DNA of 64,000 nucleotides, taken from the NCBI RefSeq assembly GCF_001905845.1, contig NZ_LIVZ01000007.1, positions 310,001-374,000 of the forward strand, read 5' to 3'. The stretch's first letter is position 1, and the number at the start of each line of letters is the position of its first letter. A program made the position numbers and the translations under genes. A model generated the notes under the pieces. The model ran no database searches and was not told where the DNA came from. It was given only the letters and a program-made list of their open reading frames with translations. Positions 18,153 through 26,742 of this stretch are shown in pieces. This DNA is from Streptomyces sp. TSRI0107 (GTDB taxonomy: Bacteria; Actinomycetota; Actinomycetes; Streptomycetales; Streptomycetaceae).

Positions 18153-18706
18153 ACGTGTCCTTCCGGGTCGAGCGGCAGGCTGCACAGCGGGCAGGGCGGC
18201 CGGCCGGCGTTGACGACGTCGAGGGCGCGCTTGGCGAAGGCTCTGGCCTGGGCGCCGGTGAGGCGGACCCGCAGCATCGGCGGGCCGTTCTCCTCGTCCT
18301 GGAGCAGCCGCTCCTCGGCCTCGGCCAGGTCCTCGTCGGAGTCGGCGTCGAGCTCCACGAGGGCCTGCGCCTCGACGATCATGCGCTGCTCCTCGCCGTC
18401 CCAGGCGAGGGCCATCGTGCCGACCCGGAACTCCTCCTCGACGGGGGTGTCCAGGGGGGCGGTGTCGGTGATCTCGGCGGGGGCCACGGCGGGGACGGCG
18501 GCACTGCCGCCGCTGCGCCGTACGACCTCGTCGAGGAGTTCGTCCATGCGCTCGGCGAGCGCGGCGACCTGCGTCTTCTCCAGGGCCACGCTGGTCACCC
18601 GGGAGCCGGCTGAGGCCTGGAGGAAGAACGTACGGCGCCCGGGCAGTCCGACCGTGCCGGCCACGAAGCGGTCCGGTGGGTCGTAGAGGAACACCTGACG
18701 GGACAC
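18116..18706 (-). CDS. DUF3090 family protein (TIGR03847)
   Basis: Conserved actinobacterial protein of unknown function, 196 residues. It begins MSRQVFLYDPPDRFVAGTVG, typical of the family, and ends in a probable zinc-binding element with CPLCSLPLDP and HVCPRQNG (three Cys and one His) around residues 172-188. The middle is rich in Asp and Glu. It overlaps the downstream kinase-like gene and follows the histidine phosphatase gene by 85 bp; together the three behave as a cassette. It may be an adaptor or regulator in that cassette; this is inference only. Confidence 0.88.
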   Translation of the reverse strand: MSRQVFLYDPPDRFVAGTVGLPGRRTFFLQASAGSRVTSVALEKTQVAALAERMDELLDEVVRRSGGSAAVPAVAPAEITDTAPLDTPVEEEFRVGTMALAWDGEEQRMIVEAQALVELDADSDEDLAEAEERLLQDEENGPPMLRVRLTGAQARAFAKRALDVVNAGRPPCPLCSLPLDPEGHVCPRQNGYRRGA

Positions 18707-18791
18707 GTCCTGTCTCCTGGAATCGTCTGGACTTGTGGATCGGCATCGACTTCGGGACCGACTGACCGCTTCACCCTACTGCGGCCGACGA

Positions 18792-19478
18792 TCACGGTGC
18801 GCCCGCACCGCCCCCGACGGGTGCGTCCTCGGCCGGGGGCTCCTCGCGCGGCACCAGGGAGGTGAAGTCGCCCGTGTCGCCGAGGCGGACGAGGAACGGG
18901 CGCAGACGGGTGTAGCGGATCGCGGTGATGGAACACGGTTCCACAGCGATCCGCTGGAAGAGGTCGAGATGAAGTCCGAGGGCGTCCGCGACGAGCGACT
19001 TGATGATGTCGCCGTGCGAACACATCAAGTACACCGCGTCGGGCCCGTGATCGCGCTCCACGCGCGCGTTCCACTCGCGTACGGCCTCGGCCGCGCGGGT
19101 GGCCATCGCGCGCATCGACTCGCCGCCCGGGAAGGCGGCGGCCGACGGGTGGGCCTGGACGACCTCCATCAGCGGCTCGTCCTTGAGTTCGGCGAGCTTG
19201 CGGCCGGACCAGTCGCCGTAGTGGCACTCCCCGATCCGTTCGTCGGTGTGCGCGGTCAGTGCGGGGCGGGCGTCGAGCAGCGGCCGGATCGTCTCCTGGC
19301 AGCGCTGGAGCGGGCTGGTGACGATCTCGGCGAGCGGGAGTTCGGCGAGGCGGGCGGGCAGGGCCGCGGCCTGGGCGGTGCCGCGTTCGTCGAGGCGCAC
19401 GCCGGGCGTCCAGCCGGCGAGCAGTCCCTCGGTGTTGGCGGTGGAACGTCCGTGCCGGACGAGGATCAGCGTGGGCAT
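18792..19478 (-). CDS. Histidine phosphatase family protein (MSMEG_4193-like, TIGR03848)
   Basis: Member of the phosphoglycerate-mutase/phosphatase superfamily with 228 residues. The start is taken at MPTLILVRHGRS, which places the catalytic RHG at residues 8-10; longer upstream extensions are rich in Arg/Pro and not family-like. Other active-site parts are the acid in IGECHYGDWSG near residue 84 and the second histidine in CSHGDIIKS at residue 155. The first gene of the cassette with DUF3090 and the kinase-like protein, and divergent from corA. The substrate is unknown. Confidence 0.9.
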   Translation of the reverse strand: MPTLILVRHGRSTANTEGLLAGWTPGVRLDERGTAQAAALPARLAELPLAEIVTSPLQRCQETIRPLLDARPALTAHTDERIGECHYGDWSGRKLAELKDEPLMEVVQAHPSAAAFPGGESMRAMATRAAEAVREWNARVERDHGPDAVYLMCSHGDIIKSLVADALGLHLDLFQRIAVEPCSITAIRYTRLRPFLVRLGDTGDFTSLVPREEPPAEDAPVGGGAGAP

Positions 19479-19531
19479 GCGGCCCAGCGTAGGCGTACGC
19501 CGGAGGGCGTGTGTGAGGTGTGGAAGGGAGA

Positions 19532-20536
19532 ATGCGCTTCGTGATCGTCGACTGCGGCATCTACCGGGAGGGGCATCGCGTGGAGGGTCCTTCGGACCTC
19601 TCCGACGCGCTGGACGAGGCACGGGCCGCGGGCGGCTTCGTGTGGATCGGGCTGCACGAGCCGAGCCCGGAGGAGTTCGAGCTGGTCACCGAGGAGTTCC
19701 GGCTGCATCCGCTGGCCGTGGAAGACGCCTTGAAGGCCCACCAGCGGCCCAAGCTGGAGGTGTACGACGACTCGCTGTTCCTCGTCCTGAAACCGGTGGT
19801 GTACGAGCCGGAGAGCGACGCGGTGTCCTCCGGCGAGGTCATGATCTTCCTCGGTGACGCCTTCGTGGTGACCGTCCGGCACGGCGAGGGCGCGCCGCTG
19901 GCCGCCGTACGCAAACGGCTGGAGCGGGAGCCGGAGATGCTGGGCAAGGGCCCCACGGCCGTGCTCTACGCCATCGCCGACGCCACCGTCGACCACTATC
20001 TGGAGGTCGCGGGCGAGCTGCAGAACGACCTGGAGGAGCTGGAGACGGAGGTGTTCTCGCCGGACGTGGCCGGCTCGCGGCACACCGCGTCGCGGATCTA
20101 CACCTTCAAGCGGCAGATCCTGGAGTTCCGCAGGGCCAGCGGGCCGCTGGCCCTGCCGCTGACCCGGCTGGCCGGGAACGGTCCGTTCGGCGCGGCGCCG
20201 CCGTTCGTGAACGACAAGGCGCGGCCCTTCTTCCGGGACGTGCACGACCATCTGACCCGGGTCAACGAGTCGGTGGAGGGGCTGGACCGGCTGGTGTCGG
20301 ACGTGCTGTCGGCGCATCTGGCGCAGATGAGCGTCCGGCAGAACGACGACATGCGGAAGATCTCCGCGTGGGCGGCCATGGCCGCGGTCCCCACGATGCT
20401 CGCGGGGATCTACGGCATGAACTTCGAGCACATGCCGGAGCTGCGCTGGGTGTGGTCGTATCCGGCGGTGATCGGTGTCATGGTCGTCCTGGAGGTGCTG
20501 CTCTACCGGCTGTTCAAGAGGCGCGGGTGGATGTGA
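19532..20536 (+). CDS. corA: CorA-family magnesium/divalent cation transporter
   Basis: Pentameric inner-membrane channel for Mg2+ and related divalent cations. It has 334 residues with a long cytoplasmic alpha/beta and helical domain, then two C-terminal membrane helices. The signature YGMNFEHMPEL stands between them and the basic tail FKRRGWM follows the second. The ATG start is selected because GGAAGGGAG precedes it directly; a GTG four codons earlier overlaps that site. Divergent from the phosphatase gene with about 50 bp between starts. Confidence 0.95.
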   Translation: MRFVIVDCGIYREGHRVEGPSDLSDALDEARAAGGFVWIGLHEPSPEEFELVTEEFRLHPLAVEDALKAHQRPKLEVYDDSLFLVLKPVVYEPESDAVSSGEVMIFLGDAFVVTVRHGEGAPLAAVRKRLEREPEMLGKGPTAVLYAIADATVDHYLEVAGELQNDLEELETEVFSPDVAGSRHTASRIYTFKRQILEFRRASGPLALPLTRLAGNGPFGAAPPFVNDKARPFFRDVHDHLTRVNESVEGLDRLVSDVLSAHLAQMSVRQNDDMRKISAWAAMAAVPTMLAGIYGMNFEHMPELRWVWSYPAVIGVMVVLEVLLYRLFKRRGWM

Positions 20537-20546
20537 GGGGGGTGCC

Positions 20547-21334
20547 TCACACGAACTCCGGGGCCGACTCCGCGGGGCCGCCCAGGGCGTTGCGGCGTTC
20601 CGGCGTCCTGAGGGAGACCATGCGCCGCCGGCCGCCGAGGCGTTCGTAGGCGTAGACCGCGTGGATGCCCGCCGCGAGCGCCGCGGACTTGGCCTTCGGC
20701 CAGTGCAGGAGGCCGCCCATGTGGGCCATGACGGAGAGGCTGACGCCGCGGTACACGCGGATCTCGGCGAGGGCGCACTCGCGCAGGGTGCGCCGGATGG
20801 TCCGGCCGTGGCCGGCGCGGGCGAGGCGGAGCAGTTCCTCGTGGCAGTAGGCGAGGTGGGCGTCCTCGTCCCTGGAGATCATCCTGACCGCCCGGCCGAG
20901 GTCGGGGTGGTCGGCGAAGTGCCTGCGCAGCAGCTCCATCTGCTCGGCGGCGCGCTGCTCGGTGACACGGCTGTGGGCGAGGTGGACGACGATGTCCCGG
21001 ACGGTGAGGGGTTCGTCGCGCTCGAGCCTGTCGTGGGCGAGGCCGATGCCGGCGCGTTCCAGCAGCATCGTGTAGTCGGTCTCGGGCGGGACCGGGACGG
21101 GGTCGAGGCCGCGCTTCCTCATCAGGGCGTTGAAGATGCGCCCGTGCTTGTCCTCGTCGGCGCCGTGGCGGGTGATCTTGGGGGCGAGGTCCGCTCGCTC
21201 GCGGGGACGAGAGCTGCGATGCGGGCGTTCTCCCAGCCGCCCTAAGCCTCACCGCCGGCGGCGATGGAGCAGAACAGGGCGAAGGACTCGTCGTTGTCGA
21301 GGATCTCCTGGAACAGGCTCTTGGCCGAAAGCAT
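20547..21334 (-). pseudogene. Broken ferritin-like domain gene (amber codon plus frameshift)
   Basis: The intact frame begins MLSAKSLFQEILDNDESFAL, but codon 31 is TAG. If read through, the frame continues GGWENARIAALVPASER and then shifts at a GCGAGCGAGCG run; the following frame encodes DLAPKITRHGADEDKHGRIF and leads into a normal 191-residue C-terminal part. Adding one more GCGA unit restores a single frame of 264 codons, apart from the TAG, which one C-to-T change from CAG would create. Motifs ADEDKHG and SRDEDAHLAYCHEE supply the Glu/His residues of a ferritin-like di-metal helical fold. The C-terminal piece could still be made from ATG at 21122. Two independent lesions argue against a single base error, but sequencing faults remain possible. 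Confidence 0.85.
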
Positions 21335-21575
21335 CTGGAGCACCTCTCTGCAGGGTTCCGCAGGCCGCAAGGAACGAGTCAAATGCGGGACGAGGTGGGC
21401 GGCAACAGGTGTGTCGGACAACTCCGCCGAAAGAAGGACCGCCGGGGTGTGCCGGAGGCGTAACCGCCTACGGGGAAGGCGCGTTGTTCCGCGTGACGGC
21501 CGTGGCGGGGTGGACCCCCGAGCCCCCACCACGGCCGCGAAATCCTCCGGCGGCGCAACCCGGGGTCCCCGTGTG

Positions 21576-22631
21576 TCAGGCGAGCCCGGCGCGCTCCAGG
21601 GCCTCGGTGCCGGCCCGGAGCGAGGCGATCCGCTCGTCGAGGGTGAAGCCCGCGGGGGCGAGGGTGAGAGTCGTGACGCCGGCCGCGGCGTACGCCTTCA
21701 TCCGGTCGGCGATGCGGTCGACGGAGCCGAGCAGGGTCGTCTTGTCGATGAGGTCGTGCGGTACGGCGGCCGCGGCGCCCTGCTTGTCGCCGGCGAGGTA
21801 CTTCTGCTGGACCTCCTCGGCCGCCTGCTCGTAACCCATGCGCCGGGCCAGCTGGTTGTAGAAGTTCTGCTTGCGGCTGCCCATGCCGCCGACGTACAGG
21901 GCGGTGTAGGGGCGGAAGGTGTCGGCGAGGGCGGAGACGTCCTTGTCGTCGCCGACGGCGAGCGGCAGGGTCGGGCAGACGTCGAAGCCGTCGAGGGTCT
22001 TGCCGGCCTTCTCGCGGCCCGCGCGCAGGTGCTGGATCGCGGTCTCCTCGAGGTGCTCGGCGGCCGGGAAGATCAGCAGGGCGCCGTCGGCGATCTCGCC
22101 GGTCTGCTCGAGGTTCTTCGGGCCGATCGCGGCGATGTACAGCGGGATGTGCTCGCGCTGCGGGTGGACGGTGAGCTTGATGGGCTTGCCGGGGCCGCCG
22201 GGGAGGGGGAGGGTCCAGTGCTCGCCGTCGTGGGTGAGGCGTTCCCGGCTCATCGCCTTGCGGACGATCTCGACGTACTCGCGGGTGCGGGACAGGGGCT
22301 TGTCGAACTTGACGCCGTACCAGCCCTCGGACACCTGGGGGCCGGAGACGCCGAGGCCGAGGCGGAAGCGGCCGCCGGACAGGGAGTCGAGGGTGGCGGC
22401 GGTCATCGCGGTCATCGCGGGCTGCCGGGCGGGGATCTGGAAGATGGCCGAACCGACGTCGATGCGGGTGGTCTGGGCGGCGACCCAGGTGAGCACGGTG
22501 GCGGCGTCCGAGCCGTAGGCCTCTGCGGCCCAGCAGACCGCGTAGCCGAGGCGGTCGGCCTCCTGGGCGACGGCGAGGTTGTCCGCGTCCATTCCGGCGC
22601 CCCAGTAGCCGAGGTTGATGCCGAGCTGCAT
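21576..22631 (-). CDS. LLM-class (probably F420-dependent) oxidoreductase
   Basis: Cytoplasmic luciferase-like monooxygenase fold protein of 351 residues. It begins MQLGINLGYWGAG and contains DSLSGGRFRLGLGVSGPQV, the core of actinobacterial F420-dependent LLM enzymes. The family reduces or oxidises a broad set of substrates using coenzyme F420 or FMN; which one cannot be told here. A perfect 14-bp palindrome lies 10 bp before the start codon and suggests repressor control. Transcribed alone, opposite to the aldo/keto reductase gene. Confidence 0.88.
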   Translation of the reverse strand: MQLGINLGYWGAGMDADNLAVAQEADRLGYAVCWAAEAYGSDAATVLTWVAAQTTRIDVGSAIFQIPARQPAMTAMTAATLDSLSGGRFRLGLGVSGPQVSEGWYGVKFDKPLSRTREYVEIVRKAMSRERLTHDGEHWTLPLPGGPGKPIKLTVHPQREHIPLYIAAIGPKNLEQTGEIADGALLIFPAAEHLEETAIQHLRAGREKAGKTLDGFDVCPTLPLAVGDDKDVSALADTFRPYTALYVGGMGSRKQNFYNQLARRMGYEQAAEEVQQKYLAGDKQGAAAAVPHDLIDKTTLLGSVDRIADRMKAYAAAGVTTLTLAPAGFTLDERIASLRAGTEALERAGLA

Positions 22632-22641
22632 GGCCTTCCCC

Positions 22642-22655
22642 TTACTGATCAGTAA
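22642..22655. promoter_or_regulatory. Palindromic operator before the LLM oxidoreductase
   Basis: TTACTGATCAGTAA is a perfect 14-bp palindrome and unusually AT-rich for this genome. It lies between the expected -10 region and the ribosome site of the LLM gene (AAGGGGAAGG). It looks like a TetR- or MarR-type operator; the cognate protein is not adjacent. Confidence 0.6.
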
Positions 22656-22804
22656 CGTCCCTTTGTGGGGGTGACCCTACCGGGTGGGTGACCACGGGAC
22701 GTAGACCTCCCTCAGCGCTGCGCGAACGGTGGGGAACGCGGTCGGGAAATCGGTTGTCCACAGGCAACCCACGGCACCAGTTCCGGCCAGTAATCTCGGC
22801 GGAC

Positions 22805-23788
22805 ATGGAGCAGAGGCATCTCGGCCGTACCGGCCTGCGCGTGTCCCGTATCGGCCTTGGCACCCTGACGTGGGGCCGGGACACCGACGAGCACGACGCC
22901 GCGGACCTCTTGAAGACGTTCTGGGAAGCCGGCGGCACGCTGATCGACACGGCGGACGTGTACGGGAACGGGGAGGCCGAGTATCTGCTCGGACGGCTCA
23001 TAGACGGGCTGGTGCCGCGTCGGGACCTGGTGATCTCGACCAAGGCCGGGAGCGTGCCGGACCCCGACCGGCGGTTCGACGGGTCGCGGGGGCACCTGCT
23101 GGCCGCGCTGGACGCCTCGCTGGCCCGGCTGGGCACGGACTACGTCGACGTGTGGCACATCCACGCGTACGACCCCCGGACACCGCTCGAGGAGACGCTG
23201 CAGGCGCTGGACCTGGCGGTGAGCAGCGGCCGGGTGCGGTACGCGGGAGTGTCCAATTTCTGCGGGTGGCAGCTCGCCAAGGCGGCGACCTGGCAGCTGG
23301 CCGCGCCGGGCACGCGCACCCGGCTGGCCAGTACGCAGATGGAGTACTCGCTGCTGCAGCGCGGGGTCGAGCGGGAGGTGCTGCCCGCCGCGCTGGACCT
23401 GGGCATCGGGCTGCTGCCCTCGTCGCCGCTGGGGCGCGGGGTACTGACGGGGAAGTACCGCAACGCCGTGCCGCCGGACTCGCGGGGCGCGTCCGAGCAT
23501 CTGGCGCCGTTCGTGGAGCCGTACCTCGACGACATGGCCGGCCGCATCGTCGACGCCGTGACGACCGCGGCGGACGGGCTCGCCGTGACCCCGTTGCAGG
23601 TGGCGCTCGCCTGGGTGCGGGACCGTCCCGGCGTGGCCGCGCCGATCGTCGGCGCGCGCACCGCGCAGCAGCTCACGGCGGCGTTGTCAGTGGAGGCGCT
23701 TAGTCTTCCTGACGAGATCTGCCGGGCGCTCGACGATGTGTCGGCGCCCGTGCACCGCTATCCCGATCACGACTGGAGCACGCTGTGA
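22805..23788 (+). CDS. Aldo/keto reductase
   Basis: NADPH-dependent oxidoreductase with a TIM-barrel fold, 327 residues. The catalytic tetrad is visible: Asp and Tyr in LIDTADVYGNGEAE, Lys in LVISTKAG, and His in VDVWHIHAYD. Start at MEQRHLGRTGLRVSRIG, the usual family opening. Late motif VAAPIVGARTAQQL binds the cofactor phosphate. The last bases overlap the start of the RecD-like gene (GTGA), indicating translational coupling. The substrate is unknown. Confidence 0.93.
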   Translation: MEQRHLGRTGLRVSRIGLGTLTWGRDTDEHDAADLLKTFWEAGGTLIDTADVYGNGEAEYLLGRLIDGLVPRRDLVISTKAGSVPDPDRRFDGSRGHLLAALDASLARLGTDYVDVWHIHAYDPRTPLEETLQALDLAVSSGRVRYAGVSNFCGWQLAKAATWQLAAPGTRTRLASTQMEYSLLQRGVEREVLPAALDLGIGLLPSSPLGRGVLTGKYRNAVPPDSRGASEHLAPFVEPYLDDMAGRIVDAVTTAADGLAVTPLQVALAWVRDRPGVAAPIVGARTAQQLTAALSVEALSLPDEICRALDDVSAPVHRYPDHDWSTL

Positions 23789-26661
23789 GCACGGAGCCGG
23801 AGACCACCGAGGACGCCGAGCAGAACACGCCGGCCCCCGAGGCGGAGGGCGGCGTCCCCGAGACAGAGGAGGGGACCGGGGGCGAGCGGCACAGCGGGGC
23901 TGAGGGGGCCGAGGCGGCGCGGGGTGCTGGGGCTCGGGGGGCTGGCGAGGAGCGGGGCGCCGGGGGCGCGGAAGCCGGCGGGGCGGACGATGCCCGGTCT
24001 GCAGGGGCCGACTCGGCGCGGGATGCCGGGGCTGCGAGGGCCGACTCGACGGGGGGCACCGGGGGTGCGGGGTCCGGCGAGGCGCAGGGCAGCAGGGATG
24101 AGGAGGCCGGCGAGGCGCAGAGCGCCGGCGCTGCGGGGACCGACGGGGTGCAAGGCGCCGAGGCCGAGGAGGGCGACGGCGAGCCCGGCTCCGGCGAGGA
24201 GGCCGGCGTAACGCAGGGCACCGAGGCCGAGGAAGCCGGCTCGGCGCAGGACGGCGAGGCTGCGGGGACCGGCGAAACGCAGGACACCGAGGCCGGGGAA
24301 GCTGACGGCGAGCCCGGCTCCGTCGAGGAGGCCGGCGCAACGCAGGGCACCGGGGCCGAGGAAGCCGGCTCGGTGCAGGACGGCGGGGCTACGGGGACCG
24401 GCGAAACGCAGGACACCGAGGCCGGGGAAGCCGACGGCAAGCCCGGCTCCGTCGAGGAGGCCGGCGCAACGCAGGGCACCGGGGCCGAGGAAGCCGGCTC
24501 GGTGCAGGACGGCGGGGCTGCGGGAGCCGAGTCGGCGCCGGGCACCGAGGCCGACGGGGCCAGCGAAGGGCAAGGCACCGAGGCCGAGGGAGCCGGCGAA
24601 GGGCAAGGCACCGAGGCCGAGGGAGCCGGCGAAGGGCAAGGCACCGAGGCCGAAGGGGCCGGTGAGGGGCAGGTTTCTGAAGCGGAGGCGGAGCTTGCGG
24701 CTCAGCGGGTCGAGCGGGAGCGGATCGAGCGGCGCAAGGCGGAGAAGCAGGGGCCCATCGAGAGCGGGGCCAAGCTGAGCGGCAAGGCCGCCGACCTGCT
24801 CGCCGCCGTGCGGGCCGTGGAGAGCGGGGCGAAGCCCTCGGCCACGGTGTTCGCCGAGCCCGAGGCGACGGTGCGGCGACCGGCGCCGGAGGCGGTGCGG
24901 CGGACCCAGCCGGTGGCCCCGCCCGTCGTCGCCGCGCCCGCGACGGGGACCGTCGAGGGCGTCCGGCGGGTGCTGGCCGAGGGCGGTGCTCCCGAGGCGT
25001 TGGCGCCGCAGGCGGCGACCGTGCTCGGGGAGGGCGCCGAGGACCGGCTGCGGTCCGACCCCTGGCTGCTGCTGCGGGTCGGCGGGGTGCGGCCCGAGCA
25101 GGCCGACGGGTTCGCGCGGGCGCTGCTCGGCGCGCAGTGCGGCCCCGACGACGAGCGGCGGCTGCGCGCGGTCGTCGTCTGGCTGCTGGAGCAGGCGGCG
25201 CTGGCCGGGCACACCGCCCTGGAGCTGCCGACGCTGACCGCCGCCCTGGCCCAGCGAGGCGTGCCCGACCCGGACGCGGCCGTCCAGGACGCCCTCTCCG
25301 AGGGCGAGGTGCTGGCCTTCCAGGACGGGCTGGAGGAGTCGGAACCCGCCGAGCCGGAGTCCTCGTCCGGGGAGGGCGAGGAGCGGGCGCCGGTGCGGGT
25401 GCTGGTCGGCCTGGAGCGGTACGCGCTCGCCGAGGAGAGCCTCGCCGACGGCATCGGGCGGCTGATCAACTCGGTGCCGAAGGAGGACGGTTCGGGCGCG
25501 GAGTGGGAGCGGGCCGCCGCCGCGGCCCAGGGTTCCGCCGCCGAGCTGATCCGGGCGGTCGCCGGGCACGGCCTGGTGCTGCACACCGGCGGTGAGGCGT
25601 CCCGCGCCGAGGCCGCGCAGCTGCTGGGCGTCGCGCGGGACCTGGGCCTGCGGGCCTGGGCCGCCGTGCACAGTCCGCTGGGTCGCGCCGGGTTCCCGGA
25701 GCGGGAGACGGTCGCTACGGTCGCGGGGCTGCTGTCCGGCGCCGAGGGACCGGGCCGGGACGCGGACGGCGCGCTGGACCTGGATCTGCTGGTCGTGCTC
25801 GACGCGCCGCAACTGGACGTGGAGACCGGCGCGTTGCTCGTGGAGTCGCTGCCGGACGGAGCCCGGCTGGTGCTGTCCGGGGACCCGGCGGTGCTGTGGT
25901 CGGCGGGGCCCGGGCGGGTGTTCGCGGATCTGCTCGCGGCGCGCAGGGTGCCGCAGATCGCCTCCCGGCGGCCCGACCCCGGACCGCTCGGCGAGCTGGT
26001 GTCGGGGATCGGCATCGGTGAGCTGAACCAGGTCGCCGCGCCCGGCAAGGAGATCGTGATCGTGCCGGTGCGGGACGCGGGCGAGGCCGTGCACCGCACG
26101 GTGCAGCTCGTCGCGGACTCGGTGCCGCGGGCGATCGGCGTGCCCGCCGAGGAGACGGTGGTCATCACGCCGGGGCACGGCGGCGCGGCCGGCACGCGCG
26201 TGCTGAACGCCGCGCTGAAGGAGCGGCTCAACCCCGGGCCCGGGCGCTTCGGCGGCTTCGACCCCGGCGACCGGATCGCCTACTCCCCCACGCCCGGCCG
26301 TACGCTGCCGGGGCGGGTGGTCACGGCCGACGCCGACGGGCTGCATCTGTCGTGCGCCGGTGAGGCCGTCGTCGTACCGCGCGAGCGGGTGGAGCAGTGG
26401 GTGCGGCACGGGTGGGCGCTGACCGCGCACCAGGCGGTCGGCGGACGCTGGCCCGCGGTGGTCGTGGTCCTGCCGGGCGACGCCGCGCAGAGCCTGACCC
26501 GGCCCTGGGTCTACACCGCCTTCGGCCGCGCCGAGCGTCATCTGTCCGTCGTGCACGGCGTGGAGCAGGCCCTGCCGAGAGCGGTCGCGGAGGGCACGGC
26601 CAAGCCGCGCACCACGCGCCTGCCCGACCTGCTGCGTCCCGAGGCACCCACCGCGGAGTAG
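23785..26661 (+). CDS. RecD2-like protein with degenerate ATPase motifs and acidic repeat N-terminus
   Basis: A 958-residue protein with a GTG start overlapping the previous stop by 4 bp. Residues 1-300 are low complexity, rich in Gly, Glu and Ala, and contain two tandem repeat arrays. Residues about 410-950 align by motif order with RecD2/TraA SF1 helicases: the helical domain DPWLLLRVGGVRPEQADGFA, then GLVLHTGGEASRAE near 597 where Walker A should be (no GKT/S), LVVLDAPQLD near 668 for Walker B (Ala where Glu is expected), ARLVLSGDPAVLW for motif III, and C-terminal LTAHQAVGGRWPAVVVVLP and WVYTAFGRAERHLSVV for motifs V and VI. It may bind DNA or partners without ATP-driven unwinding. The function is unknown. 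Confidence 0.85.
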   Translation: MSTEPETTEDAEQNTPAPEAEGGVPETEEGTGGERHSGAEGAEAARGAGARGAGEERGAGGAEAGGADDARSAGADSARDAGAARADSTGGTGGAGSGEAQGSRDEEAGEAQSAGAAGTDGVQGAEAEEGDGEPGSGEEAGVTQGTEAEEAGSAQDGEAAGTGETQDTEAGEADGEPGSVEEAGATQGTGAEEAGSVQDGGATGTGETQDTEAGEADGKPGSVEEAGATQGTGAEEAGSVQDGGAAGAESAPGTEADGASEGQGTEAEGAGEGQGTEAEGAGEGQGTEAEGAGEGQVSEAEAELAAQRVERERIERRKAEKQGPIESGAKLSGKAADLLAAVRAVESGAKPSATVFAEPEATVRRPAPEAVRRTQPVAPPVVAAPATGTVEGVRRVLAEGGAPEALAPQAATVLGEGAEDRLRSDPWLLLRVGGVRPEQADGFARALLGAQCGPDDERRLRAVVVWLLEQAALAGHTALELPTLTAALAQRGVPDPDAAVQDALSEGEVLAFQDGLEESEPAEPESSSGEGEERAPVRVLVGLERYALAEESLADGIGRLINSVPKEDGSGAEWERAAAAAQGSAAELIRAVAGHGLVLHTGGEASRAEAAQLLGVARDLGLRAWAAVHSPLGRAGFPERETVATVAGLLSGAEGPGRDADGALDLDLLVVLDAPQLDVETGALLVESLPDGARLVLSGDPAVLWSAGPGRVFADLLAARRVPQIASRRPDPGPLGELVSGIGIGELNQVAAPGKEIVIVPVRDAGEAVHRTVQLVADSVPRAIGVPAEETVVITPGHGGAAGTRVLNAALKERLNPGPGRFGGFDPGDRIAYSPTPGRTLPGRVVTADADGLHLSCAGEAVVVPRERVEQWVRHGWALTAHQAVGGRWPAVVVVLPGDAAQSLTRPWVYTAFGRAERHLSVVHGVEQALPRAVAEGTAKPRTTRLPDLLRPEAPTAE
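24181..24525 (+). repeat. 129-bp coding tandem repeat, about 2.7 copies
   Basis: Unit starts at 24181, 24310 and 24439 are exactly 129 bp apart. Each encodes 43 residues with the outline PGSVEEAGATQGT, AEEAGS-QDG and GTGETQDTEAGEADG. Copies differ by a few substitutions and no indels, so the frame is kept. Located in the acidic N-terminus of the RecD-like protein, around residues 133-247. Confidence 0.9.
24541..24672 (+). repeat. 33-bp coding tandem repeat, 4 copies
   Basis: Four contiguous 33-bp units each encode GTEAEGAGEGQ or a close variant (residues about 253-296). The two middle units are identical at DNA level, which suggests recent slippage or recombination. The array directly follows the 129-bp array in the same gene. 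Confidence 0.92.
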
Positions 26662-26742
26662 CCGCGCGGACACGGAACGGCGGCCACCGGGGCTTCCCCG
26701 TGGCCGCCGTGGTCACCGCCGTCTCGTTCCCGGCGGAACGCC

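Noticed and set aside
24181..24672. A CRISPR-like or non-coding repeat array
   Set aside because: Repeat periods are 129 and 33 bp, both multiples of three, contiguous without spacers, and lie within one long reading frame.
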